From positions 14,096,695 through 14,160,694 of the forward strand of contig NC_065533.1 in the NCBI RefSeq assembly GCF_020184175.1: a DNA stretch of 64,000 nucleotides, given 5' to 3'. Under the pieces are notes generated by a model that was not told the origin of the DNA, made no database searches, and saw nothing but the letters and a program-made list of their open reading frames with translations. The first letter of the stretch is position 1, and each line of letters opens with the position of its first letter. Of the stretch, positions 40,557 to 52,450 are shown one piece after another. The translations under genes were made by a program, and so were the position numbers. This DNA is from Aphis gossypii. Its lineage: Eukaryota > Arthropoda > Insecta > Hemiptera > Aphididae.

Positions 40557-40737
40557 AACGTTGAGCGAAAACCATTTAGTTTTAATATTATCTGAACAGT
40601 ACCGAATCAAGAACAATCGATAATGCTCTTTTAAAGAGTTTTTTATAATAACTTTTGAGTTTGTCATAATAAGGCAATTCGCCTAATTTTAAAACTAACA
40701 AAACTAAATGGTTTCTACTGAACGAAAATTTTCAGCA
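40557..40737. repeat. Foldback element
   Basis: Left arm GCGAAAACCATTTAGTTTT pairs with the right arm AAAACTAAATGGTTTCTACT. The outer right arm (GAACGAAAATTTTC) resembles the terminus of the large foldback at 59467. Confidence 0.5.
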
Positions 40738-40739
40738 AT

Positions 40740-42320
40740 GTATAATGCATATAGCCATTGTACGTTTGTAAGACGAAGATAACAATTAAAACGGGCGGAA
40801 AGTCCTATACAATATAATATGTACTACGATTATTACTACATAGGTACATTATATATTGTACGTCGTACAACGCCATAATATGTGTATATTATACACAATG
40901 ATTTAAAGAACGTTGTTAAATTTTAATCACAACATAAAACACTGTGTATAAAATATACAGACACAGCAGCATTCGCATATTATATACGCAAGTTCATTTT
41001 GAAAATAGGTGAATACAAATTTCTGTGTAAATTTAAATTAGTATCGTACTGCGTACATATCATATAAATAAATATATGTATATATGTAGGTACACTACTA
41101 CACTGTATGTCAAAATTCTGTGAACTCATTTTGCATTGCATAAAAAATAAGTACATTTCTCGCGATTCAATCTCTATACAAACATTTTAATTTACAAACC
41201 TTATACGTAGGTATAATACACATACATAATAATATGTACAGCTAGTATAAACTTATGTATTTGGGTTTTGTGCATTTAAATTTTAAATCTTACAAAGACG
41301 ATAAAATGTACAAATTGTACAGACTCGTGTATATACTTTTTGACGACTATATACGGTATAAGTACACAATGTATAATACGTAATATGTAGATGTTGTAAT
41401 TTAGCATTACGCGTGAAAATTAGTTTAAACTTTCTTTTGATGCATTCAAAGTTACAAGTTAATAATTACTCAATTATTTATATTTATTTCTTTAAGAACA
41501 TAATGGATATTTATTTGTAACTACGGGATCATGATAGAAACGTACTATGCACCTATAGGTTATAAACTGATAACTACAAAATGCATAAGTATTATCATTG
41601 AAATATACTAAAAGGTTGGTTATAAACTAAATATAACATAAAATTCCAAATTTTAATACATCTATCAACTATCACATTGACACGAAATATCACTTACATC
41701 AGGATAGTAATTTTTAACACTTTACACCATTATTACAAATCTTATAAGTTATAAAATAAAATACTTATTTTTGTAAATATGTACCTATCAGTAAAGTGCG
41801 AATGTAAAGAAAAATAAATACAACTATGTAGTTCAGTAAATAAAACGTATGATGAAATTATATGCAATTCTGCTGTCAAAACTTTAAATCGATTTGCAAG
41901 AATTATGTCGACAATTTTTGAAAAAAAAAATCAATTTTCAAATCGACGACAACATAAATTATAACCTGTTGGTCACATACAAAATTGTAATCATTTATAC
42001 TTAAGTTACTTGAAAACTATGTAATGATAGCTGATTAAAAATTACGAGTAACGAATATAATTCGGTTACATAACTTTGATGCATGTAACTGATTATTGTT
42101 CAACCCTGTCGAGTGGCAACAACTCATAGTCGGTATAATTCAAGAGTTCTCGACCCAACCGTTAAGTAAATCATAATAACAACGTTCTATACCGACTCGA
42201 CAACGGCATGTAGATATGTGGGTAGGTATTATATATTATAATATTATGTAGGTACGTGTTTTTAAATAATGTATAGCTAGGTATAGATCATATTTATATT
42301 ATAGCATAATATAATACCCA
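40740..42320. other. AT-rich gene-free stretch
   Basis: No ORF or exon candidate supported. Confidence 0.45.
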
Positions 42321-42325
42321 TAGAA

Positions 42326-42331
42326 TTTATT
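42326..42331 (-). terminator. Candidate polyadenylation signal for the minus-strand exon
   Basis: AATAAA on the minus strand about 250 nt after the stop codon of the 42584-42790 exon. Confidence 0.25.
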
Positions 42332-42583
42332 TTCATTTTTTTTTTTAAATCGCGTTCTTGCCGCGTCATCTTGAACGATCGGAATTCTATCGATGCAACG
42401 ATTAGGTACTTTCACTATATATCATGGTACATATTATTATAAACTGTATTATTGTACGAACAATAATGTTGTACATATAATGATGATATTTTTTCGCGTA
42501 ACGTGTTCAATCGCGTTATCCGATCCGACCTCCGGTCGGGAGTGTTTTTATATCATAGTCGGTGGTGAACGGGGGTACGAAGA

Positions 42584-42790
42584 TCAGGATTCGACGTCAA
42601 CGAGTGGCGTGATAGGGAGGTCATATTGGGGGGGGGGGTGCGTATGTGTGTGTGTGTGGTGAGGGGGATGCCAAGGAAAACCTGGGACGGCTTGTGGAGG
42701 AAAAGGACGCGGCGCACACTGCTGCGGAGGCGGTGACATGAAACTCCTCCTATCCTCTACTGGTGGTGCGTGGAAGGCAGGCAGCGCTGT
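42584..42790 (-). CDS. Candidate terminal coding exon, Pro/His-rich, unidentified
   Basis: On the minus strand a strong acceptor (ATATTTTTTCAG) opens a phase-0 frame of 68 codons plus stop. The other two frames hit stops within about 15 codons. The peptide is proline-, phenylalanine- and histidine-rich (RRSFMSPPPQQC, FPPQAVPGFPWHPP) with a THTHTH run encoded by the local CA repeat and a 10-bp C run. Such compositions occur in transactivation or linker regions, but I recognise no family. GC content is far above the flanks. It may pair with the start exon at 51561-51596, also phase 0. Alternatively this is a CpG-rich regulatory patch. Confidence 0.35.
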   Translation of the reverse strand, partial: TALPAFHAPPVEDRRSFMSPPPQQCAPRPFPPQAVPGFPWHPPHHTHTHTHPPPQYDLPITPLVDVES

Positions 42791-42943
42791 CTGAAAAAAT
42801 ATTATATTATTATATTTCGTCGCGCAGTCGCTTGCATCGATTACCCAAGAGTAAAAATCATGAACGTGGTTGTTGTGATGGGTGGTGGATGAATAGGAGG
42901 CGGTTGACTTTGTAGGACATTGTTTGTTCATTCGTTTGTTCAA

Positions 42944-43594
42944 CAGACGTTCATTTAGGATTGCAACGAACGTTTATAATTTTGTACAACTCTAAATGGT
43001 ATACTTTGCAATTTCGTGCACAAAAAGGTATTTTAAAGGATTCTGACGTACATATAATATTATATAGATACGGTCTTCGTTTATATCTATCCTTTAAAAT
43101 TTAAACAACTATTTAATGTTTAAATAATTGATGATGTAGTAGGTACCCATAATATAGATATGAAACAATATAAGTAGTATCTATAATATAACGGGTTCTA
43201 CATTACATTCTGTCTACTGTTGGCATTGTAAAAAATGGTCATTATAAAAATATGGATCTAAACATTTGTTTTTAATGGATAGTGTACGCAAGCAATTACA
43301 CCAACTCAAAAATGTGTAATGTACCAGAGACTGACGTTATTTTACTTGTAGAGATCAAAATTGTAGTAAAATAAAAATGACCTTTTTGGAATTGATTTAA
43401 GGAAGTGCTTATAATAAGGAAGCTCTTATTATTGGTTAAAAATTAAAATGTATTATTAACACCCCGTGACATCAATATCGGTAAATTTAAATCAATCATT
43501 ACATATTTATATATATATATTTTATAAAAGTTTAAAAATATACAAAAGTGTAAAATTTATAAACTATAGTAATAATAAAAAAAAAATAGAGGTA
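42944..43594. other. AT-rich gene-free stretch
   Basis: No gene or repeat structure recognised. Confidence 0.45.
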
Positions 43595-44070
43595 AATAAG
43601 CACCGTTCTGGTGTATATTAGGTATTGAATAGGTCACTGTTATATGGGTATGTTAGATTTGAATTTAGTGATACCTATATCGTAATTTATGTTATGAACT
43701 TAAAAAGAAAAGTTTTTATGAATTTCTTACGACAAAATAGTTATACATTTTTTGACAAATTTTGTCAACATTTTAACTTCAAATATATATAAAAAAAATC
43801 TGTGCTTATATATTTTTAAATATTTTTACACAAATATAAGAAAAACTTATGTAGGATCTTGTATCAAATTTTTAAGAAATTTCACCCAGCAAATAATTTT
43901 TTATCAACATTTATAAAAACCAAACATTTGTCGTGCCCAAATAGCTCAAAAATATAGTATAAATATTTTCAAAATTTAATCGCAAATAGAAAATTATAAT
44001 TAAATATTTGGTAAAAATTTAAAGTATGTATGGTTATTTGTTTTGAGTTACACACACACACACACACCTA
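43595..44070. repeat. Dispersed repeat family, copy C
   Basis: Shorter copy of the family at 24935 and 28088 (GTATATTAGGTATTGAATAGG, GTTAGATTTGAATTTAG, AGAAAAACTTATGTAGGAT), ending in a CA run at about 44050-44066. Confidence 0.45.
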
Positions 44071-44112
44071 GTAACCTAACCATTTCTCCAATAATATAAT
44101 AAAATAGCTCAC

Positions 44113-44224
44113 CGTGTGGTTTTTTAAATTATACTGGTGAATAGTCCCATCACATACATAGTTCCTTCTCTCATTACCGTACATGATGTGATTGAGCTTG
44201 GACGGCCCAGAAAGCGAATATGAC
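44113..44224 (-). CDS. Candidate 112-nt coding exon, unidentified
   Basis: Minus strand: acceptor CTTCGCTAACTCAG (with a CTAAC branch-like word) and donor ACACG|GTGAGC. The frame G|TCA TAT is open throughout for 37 codons and ends in phase 0, which fits the phase-0 start of the 42584-42790 exon. The text looks coding (SGPSKLNHIMYGNERRN, YVCDGTIHQY). A second frame is also open for most of the length, so the reading is not unique. It could be a transposon remnant. Confidence 0.27.
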
Positions 44225-44753
44225 CTGAGTTAGCGAAGTCATTTTTGAAAGATGATCAAAAAAAGTGTAGGACGATATTGATGTATACATCATCAATCAT
44301 TATTCATAAATATGAATTCTGAAGCTGTCAAAGATGGATAAATATAAAAAATAAGGAAAGGATTAATGTCCACTTAAAACAAAAATATATAAGTCTTAAA
44401 TTATTAATGATATGCTATTATGCTAAAAACAATTAGTTTGTTTGAATGCAATTAGTTTTAAATACCTACTAAATTATGTTTTTTTTATGGATACGAATAA
44501 ACGGAAAATATATTTATTTATTTGATGACGGAGAAGATATACAAAGTATATATTATTATAATATTAAGTAATACAACACAATTAAGAATTAACAAATATT
44601 AAAGAAAAACAGAATTAATAAATTAAAAGTAGTAATAATAGAACAAAAAAATAAATAAATAAAAATAGGAACAATCTAAAGGAAACTTCATTACCTACTC
44701 AGATGATGAGTCTGAACGACGGTGAATTTGGGTAGTTCTTACTAAAATCTTAC

Positions 44754-44801
44754 CTATTACTGTTTGTGACGTAATTCAAAACAATTAAAAAAGAATTGGA
44801 T
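44754..44801 (-). CDS. Candidate 48-nt exon, unidentified
   Basis: Minus strand: polypyrimidine acceptor ending TTTATTTCTCTAG and donor AATAG|GTAAGA. Only one frame is open (reading NSFLIVLNYVTNSN) and it leaves two bases that join in frame with the 44224 exon. No preceding exon in the required phase was found. Confidence 0.2.
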
Positions 44802-46480
44802 CTAGAGAAATAAAATTGAATTTATTTTGGGGAAAAAAGAGGGAGCATCCACATTCCAAATGTATTACTTATAATAATATATACGTATTTTGAAATATGC
44901 TGCTTAAAAAAGTCTTATTATTTTTTTAGTTAATTACTTAAAAAATATAAGATACTTAGTTAATTAGCTTGTTATTTCTTTATAAATGATATTCTACAAA
45001 AAATAAATAACCCAATCTTCTAAAAAAGGGTTTTTATTCATTAAATTTGTATAATATGAAATACGTGAAAGTAAATAAGCAAAAAAGAAAGTGTAATAAT
45101 ACTAATGTTTTATTTATTTGGTAATTTATTAATTAAATATAATAATTTTAATGGTATAAGTATTGATTAAAATTTAAGAAAAAAATGTTGGTAAAATTTA
45201 TAATTACATAGGTATTTTTGATGAAGATAGCAAAGAGATACAACGAATATATAGGTTATTCCTTTCCCTCTAATGTTTATACTTGAAAGTTGAAATCATA
45301 TCAGTTTAATAGAATTTACTGAACTACTAAATACATAATTTATATTTATCAACAATAATAATTATTGTAAAAGTAATACAGATTGTGAATACTCTGTTTC
45401 TTTCAAAATATATAGTTGTTTAAGCTTTAAAAATGAAACAAGATATTTATGATTCAAGTATGATATTCATGTATACAACAAACTAAGATATGGGACGTTT
45501 ACAATTATTTGTAGTGTCTAAAAGTTGTCCCAACGATTTTATTCCACTTTAATTACTACTTACAAGGACTAGTAGATACTCAAATAAATAAATACAATCA
45601 ATCATCATTTAGTCAATCTTTAGATTGAAAAAAAAATACCAAATTTTTGTGAACAATTATGTCTTACACGTTATAATTTCCTCTAAATAATATAAAAGTA
45701 AATTCTTTGCCTTGGTTCTTTCATATAATATGAAAGTATGTCATGTGCCAAAATAAAATCATAGCATCAAAAAATAATAAAATTATGCTAGAAATTAAAA
45801 AAGTTATTGAGCACAATATAATACCATTAATGATAGCATTGTTTGCTGTTAAGTAAACTTCAAAACAAATTTCACAATTATTAGAAGTGTGTAATACAGA
45901 TTTAAGAAATGTAAACAAGTATATATGAAAAATAGGTATTATATAAAAGTATAATATAAAGTTTGTCTTTGAAATATATTGGTATGAAAATGTTTTCCAG
46001 GAAAAAAATCAGAATAAGAAAGATAATGAAATGTCCAGTCTTGGAAAAATGATTAATTTCTAAATCTAATATTCTATGTAAAATTAAGGGTGTATTATTT
46101 ATTTTATTTCATAATTACCTATATTTTCAAAGTTTGTAAAATAAAAGTAAAGTGACTACCACAGAATAATATTGTAAATTGATAAAAAAAAAAATAAAAG
46201 ATTTTATTATCAAAATAATGTAGGCAAGTAATTTTGTTTACATAATTACATTATAATATTTTAAGTCTCCAACGTCTATATATGATTGTAATGTAAGTAC
46301 AATAAAATATAAAATATTTAATACGATTATTTATAAACGATAATAGGGGTTGGGTACCTAATAAATTATTTTTAATCAAAAAAAAATTTTTGAAAAAGAT
46401 AAGAATATTATTCTAAATGAATTTATTTCTTTCATAACCTATATTATGCCTCTACGTTATATACACAATTATACAAACAA
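44802..46480. other. AT-rich stretch with one weak exon-like segment
   Basis: On the plus strand, TGTTTTCCAG at 46000 opens a 20-codon frame (KKDNEMSSLGKM) ending at TAA 46061-46063. It is too short to support alone. The rest is AT-rich and empty. Confidence 0.3.
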
Positions 46481-46494
46481 AATAGTTACTTCCA

Positions 46495-46734
46495 TCATAT
46501 AGTGATGTATAATATATATATAATTATATATTGTTTGTATACAATCATTTGTAGAATCCGATGGTATCGACAACACTGCTCAATTTCTTTGATTTGAACT
46601 TTTCGCCTTCTTACTAAACGTTGTTTTTTCCTGTCTGGCACTTGCTGCAAAACAGAATTACCGCAATAGGGTGCGTCAAACACAAAAGTGGAGTGTTTAA
46701 GAAGTTTGAATTTAATCCGTATATTACTTGTCAT
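46495..46734 (-). CDS. Small unidentified ORF / possible exon
   Basis: The 79-codon minus frame contains a basic stretch (VPDRKKQRLVRRRK) and an EIEQCCRYH segment faintly like an insulin A-chain, but the later cysteines expected of that family are missing and there is no signal peptide. Inside it, TTCTGTTTTGCAG and a downstream GTAAGA at 46614 delimit a 30-nt phase-0 candidate exon (46615-46644) that would be compatible with the 51561 and 42790 pieces. A second acceptor/donor pair lies just upstream near 46735-46760. Identity unknown. Confidence 0.22.
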   Translation of the reverse strand: MTSNIRIKFKLLKHSTFVFDAPYCGNSVLQQVPDRKKQRLVRRRKVQIKEIEQCCRYHRILQMIVYKQYIIIYILYITI

Positions 46735-47406
46735 CTGCCGTCAAATGCATACTGGGTCGAAAAAAAATGCGCAAAACTAAAGAGTTTAAGCTTTAGAGTA
46801 ATTTTTTTCTTTTTATAAAATATAGACTTGTTCGAGTATTGTGCATTGCATCCTTAGTTTTCGATGAAATTTCAATATCAGATGTTGTACCTACCCTAGA
46901 GAAGTGTATTTAATGTATAACGATACAGTTGATGTCCATACAATTCTGTAATAAAACTTCTTGAAAATTCAATGCATTAAAATTCTATTTTTTCTACAGA
47001 ATGTTCAAAAAATGTTAAACACAAAATGTAAAAATTAATCAAGTTTGAAGTTAGAGAAGTTTAGTTTTTTATATTTGTAAAAATAACAATACTATAAAAA
47101 AAAAAACTGAAACAGATTTAATTTTTTTCAACTAATTTAGATAGTTCGCGGATCTTTAGATGATAAATGAATTACGTATTTTTCCAATTGTTTAAATTTC
47201 TGGGTATAGCTTATATAAGTATTAGGTATATTAATAAAAATAAACTATGGATATAATTAAATTACTCCAGCCACTCCGGGTATAGTGTAATATTATTGAA
47301 GTCGTTGAAAAAAAGGAATAAAAACTATCCTTGACTTGACAAATAATCATGTCCTTAAATTAATTTAAGCGGTTGATGCTTATTAAATTTTTAGATTTGT
47401 GTGAAT

Positions 47407-47625
47407 CTAGAGTATAATATTGAAAACTGAAAAGTATATGCTCATAAAATGTGCACTCGTAGATTCCTTTTCTACAAACATCATTGAAGCAAGTGTTAGC
47501 CTTTTCGGAACTTGAATGAAAAACATATTTTCCGTTGAAGAAGAATCGAGAAGAGCTTTTACCGTCGAAAATACAATCTTAATAAGTTGAATAAAATATT
47601 TGTAAGAACGACATACCTTAGTGTT
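47407..47625 (-). CDS. Unassigned 72-codon open frame
   Basis: Minus frame open between stops, without an early ATG. Middle-GC codon texture (VKALLDSSSTENMFF, QVPKRLTLASMMFVEKE). A complementary plus frame is also partly open. No family recognised; probably a decayed element or chance. Confidence 0.15.
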   Translation of the reverse strand, partial: NTKVCRSYKYFIQLIKIVFSTVKALLDSSSTENMFFIQVPKRLTLASMMFVEKESTSAHFMSIYFSVFNIIL

Positions 47626-48149
47626 TTATATTTTTAATCATTCTGCAGTGTTAAAATGGTCATTGGAAACATATTGTACAATGTATTCTTATATTATTTA
47701 AATATCAGTAAATCATAAAATATATAGACGCAAAAAGACAAAATTCGTTATACTAAATTATCTATAATTACACTCGTCATTATACAAGTCGATTTATTTA
47801 ATTTATATGTTTTATTGATTTGGAGTTAATTGTTTTATTTTATACTATCATAAGTTTTCAACGCTTTTTTTAATTTGAAGTAATTAATTTTTTTATTTTC
47901 AAGCCTTTTTTATATCTAAATTCGCATTTTAAACATTGATATCTAGGCTTTATAAGTATGTGGATAGTTGTGTAAGGCAACCTCGAGGTACCTATACTAA
48001 TATAGACGCTGAAAACTTTTAAACCGTACCTATACTATATTATATTACATACAACCATAGCACTCGATAAGGGTTACGTGTTAATTATTGAAGCAGTGCG
48101 ATAGCAATAAGCGTCGTTTCAATACTCGAAACCTTAACGCTATACAGTT

Positions 48150-48630
48150 ATAGTATATATACATTTAAGTATATATCCTGAACGTGAGGCCGACGAGGTC
48201 ACGTTCATATTATTATTATAACGACGACTAAACGGACTGTTAAAACGAATACGTGAGATGTTTATCGCGTACGTGCGTGTGGCGTTGTAAAAAAAAAAAA
48301 AATAATAAAAATAAATAAATAATGAAAACAAAAACAGAATAGGAAACACATCGTTTCCACCATGTTTTTAAACACGGACCTATTGTGTACAACACAGTAC
48401 CTATAGATATTATATCACGCGGGAGGTCGTGCAGTGGCCGGTGGCAACGGCGATACGCGTGCCGATACGCCGGTATTGTGGTAAGTGGTTACCGTGTTAT
48501 CGTGTAGTAGGAATAATTCCGGAAATAACGATATTAGTAATAATAATAAGAACAATACAATATTGTCATTATTCTGCAGAAATCGATCGTATTGCGTACG
48601 GCTAGATTGGTTTTTCAACTGCAATAAATA
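48150..48630. promoter_or_regulatory. CpG-rich patch with plus-strand splice donor
   Basis: CpG-rich (GTGCCGATACGCCGG) against AT-rich flanks, ending on the plus strand in ATTGTG|GTAAGTG at about 48480. It could be a first exon or promoter. The minus ORF 48415-48624 is not supported. Confidence 0.25.
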
Positions 48631-50680
48631 ATAATTATTAGTTGTTTTTCAAGGGTCTTGATTCTAAAAGTTTATAATATTGTACGAGTAGTATGTCATA
48701 ATATCCTAGTATAGTAGATATGCAGTTCTAGTGGAGTGTGGGGGAATTGGACCAAATTTCAACAACTATCATTTCCGATCAGGAATTTCACAGAAATGTT
48801 CATATATTTTTATAAATTGCATTATTATTATTATTTTTTTTAGTTGCAAAGAAAATATAAACAATATACGAAATGAACTTAATATTTTTTTCAAACTATA
48901 TTATTAAATGAAAGATAATAAATTTATAGCAAATTGAATAAAACTACCTTGAAGTTACCTAAACATTATTTTAGATTTGTATTTTTAATTTTTATATTGT
49001 ATACAACAATTAATTTGTTTAGATATTTATTTTTGACTTATAATAATAAATATAAATATAAATAACTTAATAATGTTATTGATTGGTTTATAATAATTAT
49101 TCATTTATTTATGTCCAAACAACCACATCTAAACAGTTACATCCATTTGTCCTAGATTGTGCGCAATTATTAACATATTATATGCATCCATTATTGGTAT
49201 AATGATTATTTCATTTATAATAGATCAACTGTGGCTTTATTTTCTCAGAACCTAATTTTTTTTTTCATAATCCTGTATTCTAAAGTATGTACAATTTAAT
49301 AATAACATTTGGCACAAACTTGAGAAATTTAACTTATCTATAGTAAAGTTATTCATACTGAATACTAATGATATAATTATTTATTGTGCTAATATGAATC
49401 AATCGTTAATTTTTAGTTAAACTTCATAGGAGTTTTTATATTTAGTAAGAAATTGTAAAGTGAACACTGACGATAAAAATGTATTACTCACAACAAGAAA
49501 TAATACTTCAAAATTATTCAGAGATTTTATTTTCAACATAATTTTACTTTCCTTAAAAACCAAATAAAATGTAATAAATTTGTTTCTTCTGATGAAACAA
49601 CTATGATTCTATGAACTCCGCCACCTTAACTACAAAAAATATCAATATAAAATAAAAATAAGTACCTACCTGTCTAAATAGTATTTTTAAATATTCATTC
49701 AATCAATTTTTTTTTTTGTAATCTAACCTTGACATCTATCTCGTACAGTGTTTCATGTTAAACATAATATAATTACAAAATTGTAAAAACTATCGGATAA
49801 TGATATTTTACGGGTATAGTATACTATATTGACATTTTTTATTTTTTTGAAGTATCAATTAAGCGTAAAATAGTGCTAAACATATCAAAATAGTGCAACA
49901 ATTTTAAATATGCAATAATGTTGTACTTTACTTCTTGGCTACTTGAAACAAATTCATTAGGTACTCTACGACACCTCATAACACCTACAATAGTCGTATC
50001 ATTATCTATTTTTATATTATAATGTACCTACCTAATACATTATTGCCAAATGGACATTTTTATCTTATTTTATCAATACAAAATTTGAGCGCTTATCATT
50101 TTTATGTAACACATAGAACCATATACATAAAAATTGTCAAGTTTTTTGCGATACAATAATTTAATTAAAAAATAATTAGCTACGCAGTCAATTTGAAATT
50201 GTAGATACAAACACTTACCTTCATCAATGCTTATGCATATATTTAATCAAACCTATTGTATGAGTGTGAAGGACATTCCACTCATTCAAGTTGATACATT
50301 ATTTACTTAATGTCGACAAGTATTTTTTGTTATAAAAATTTCATCATTTTAAAGGGAATTTATTTTCCTTCATACTATAAAATAAAAACGACAAAAAACG
50401 CATCTTGTGATAGTATAATACCTACCTATATCATTTATATTAATATATGATTTAAGAATATTTGCGGAGAATCCCTTACATGAGAAAATCAATTATCTAT
50501 AAAATATTTCGTTGAAAGCTACTTTATCACAGAAGGTCGAAATAAACGGACAGTATTCATTGAAATCTTATTTTCATATAGGTGTACAAGGAAATATTTT
50601 GTTTTTACTACGAAATTAATACGAGGCATCACCCGTGGAAAATTAATTAATTTTGGGTATAGTCTATCAGTTCCTATTAA
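48631..50680. other. AT-rich gene-free stretch
   Basis: No supported gene. A good minus-strand donor (GATGAAG|GTAAGTG, at 50218) has no open exon before it. Confidence 0.45.
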
Positions 50681-50691
50681 AAAGGTACATA

Positions 50692-51000
50692 TGTTTCCCC
50701 AGCCTCCCACATACCAATTTCCGCAAATTTTCATTTGCCAACATTTAGTAAGTTATTTGTTTGTATTTGTTTGACCACATTCAGAATTTGTTTGATGTCG
50801 GTTCATCTCGGAAAATCAGTTTTCCGAGTAGGGGCTGCGCAAACGTTTCCTTAGCCCCCGCTACTGTTAATTATTGACTTTTCGCAAATTGTCTTTTACC
50901 GAAATTTAGGACGTCATTTGTTTGTATTTGTTTGATCAAATTCAGAATTTGTTTGATGTCGGTTCATCTTGGAAAATTGGTTTTCCGAAAATTATACTAA
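50692..51000. repeat. Diverged tandem duplication, about 150-160 bp period
   Basis: Two copies share TTATTTGTTTGTATTTGTTTGA, CAGAATTTGTTTGATGTCGG and GGAAAAT..GTTTTCCGA; equivalent words are 161 bp apart. The copies differ by scattered substitutions and an indel near the left end. Confidence 0.75.
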
Positions 51001-51540
51001 TGTACAGGACTGGGAAAACCTACGTTATAATATAAATTTTACTAAAACCACAATAGTTGTGAACTTTTCACGTTCATATCAGTGCTTCATCAAAATATTC
51101 ACAAGTTAAAATCAGATAAAAATTTTTACTAGGAATAGATAAAATATAAAAACAAAAAATTAACACATTATATAAATGTGTAAAAATACTTGAATTTAAC
51201 TATAATAAAATTTAGGTTATTTAAAAGAAAATCAGTGTGATTGATTGTTTGAAAAAAAATATGTATTATCTGTATTAACAGACATTTATTGTTTGAAAAC
51301 AATTTGTATTCTAACTTGTATAATGTAAAATATACATATTATTATATGTATAATTGATTATTATTATCGTATACAATCAATGTACAACACATATTGTAAA
51401 TTTGGCACAAATAGGCGGCCGGAAAAAAAGATACTTTTTTATTTTGGCTTAGATGGGCTGTATTCAAAATGAAATAATTTTTTTGGGGCGAAAGATAATT
51501 CTTAAAACACGAGCGTGACCATAATATTATGCAAGCAAAT
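51001..51540. other. AT-rich gene-free stretch
   Basis: No gene or repeat recognised. Confidence 0.45.
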
Positions 51541-51560
51541 TCTTGTCACAGTATACTCAC

Positions 51561-51596
51561 AGACGCGGGATCGTCGAGCGATCCGAGACGGGCCAT
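51561..51596 (-). CDS. Candidate first coding exon of a minus-strand gene
   Basis: Minus strand: TAA directly precedes ATGG, then 12 codons (MARLGSLDDPAS) run into TCT|GTGAGTA, a good donor, in phase 0. It sits at the edge of a CpG-rich island, where a first exon is expected. The phase matches the candidates at 46615-46644 and 42584-42790. Short exons can arise by chance; no homologue recognised. Confidence 0.3.
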
Positions 51597-51937
51597 TTAA
51601 TTATAATATTATTATAATAATATCGTCTATGCGGTGTTGAATGAAAACTTGTCAACGACACACTACCTACAACATATATTTTATATACTTTGAAGAACCC
51701 TATTCAGGGATATTATTTTTGGGAGAGCGATCTCGTTTCGGTCGTTTATTCCGAAGGAACGCTCCTTGTGTTCTTGTGTGAAAAGCACACGTGTGCGTGT
51801 CTGCGTACGTTTTATTATAGAGTGTTTACGCTACCTGAATTGGTTTTGACGTGATTCCAGTCGACGTCTATCTGTATAATATAATAGAGACGAGGGCTTA
51901 TAAACCGCGAAGCGTACGACACGGCACATTATGGGTG

Positions 51938-51951
51938 CACGTGATCACGTG
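51938..51951. promoter_or_regulatory. Double E-box palindrome CACGTGATCACGTG
   Basis: Two canonical CACGTG E-boxes two bases apart in a perfect 14-bp palindrome, inside the CpG-rich island. CACGTG is the core for bHLH factors such as Clock/Cycle, Myc/Max and USF. Confidence 0.6.
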
Positions 51952-52450
51952 AACAATAAACATCAACCATTCACGCCGACAGACCGATGGCGACAGTTGA
52001 GCCCATCGTCATCGACATAATATAAAATATTTGATATCATAATAATATATTATATACCTACGTACCTAGTTATATATTGCTCAGTGGCGGATCGTTTATA
52101 TTATGTTGCCACATATAAACAACCCCGGATTAGATTTTTATCGACTATAGCTTGGATTTGAAACGGTCAAGATGGCAATGTTATAAAAAGTGGTTCGTGC
52201 TTTTATTTATTTGTTATGTTATACGCGATTGTAAGACGGATTCAACGAATCCGGCGTTGGCAGTGTGGCGTCCTCTTATATCATAAACACAATACTCATG
52301 TTCGATTTTCAATTGAAAATAATAAGGTGTATACTGCAGGAAATATTTAGACGTTTTCAAAACCTACATGCCGTACACGATATATTATGTTGTACGTAGA
52401 TCGAGGGTGGAAATGTGCATCAAATCGTAGGCGACGTGAACTTCTAAACA

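Larger units (their letters stand above)
51541..52450. promoter_or_regulatory. CpG-rich island, probable (possibly bidirectional) promoter
   Basis: Dense in CpG and E-box words. It contains the palindrome CACGTGATCACGTG (51938-51951), GCACACGTGTGC near 51786, and a TTATAAAC word at 51898. It lies upstream of the minus-strand start-exon candidate at 51561-51596, which would be read out of this island. Confidence 0.35.

Noticed and set aside
46495..46734. Insulin-like peptide gene
   Set aside because: The CC pair is present, but the A-chain third and fourth cysteines, a credible B-chain and a signal peptide are absent.
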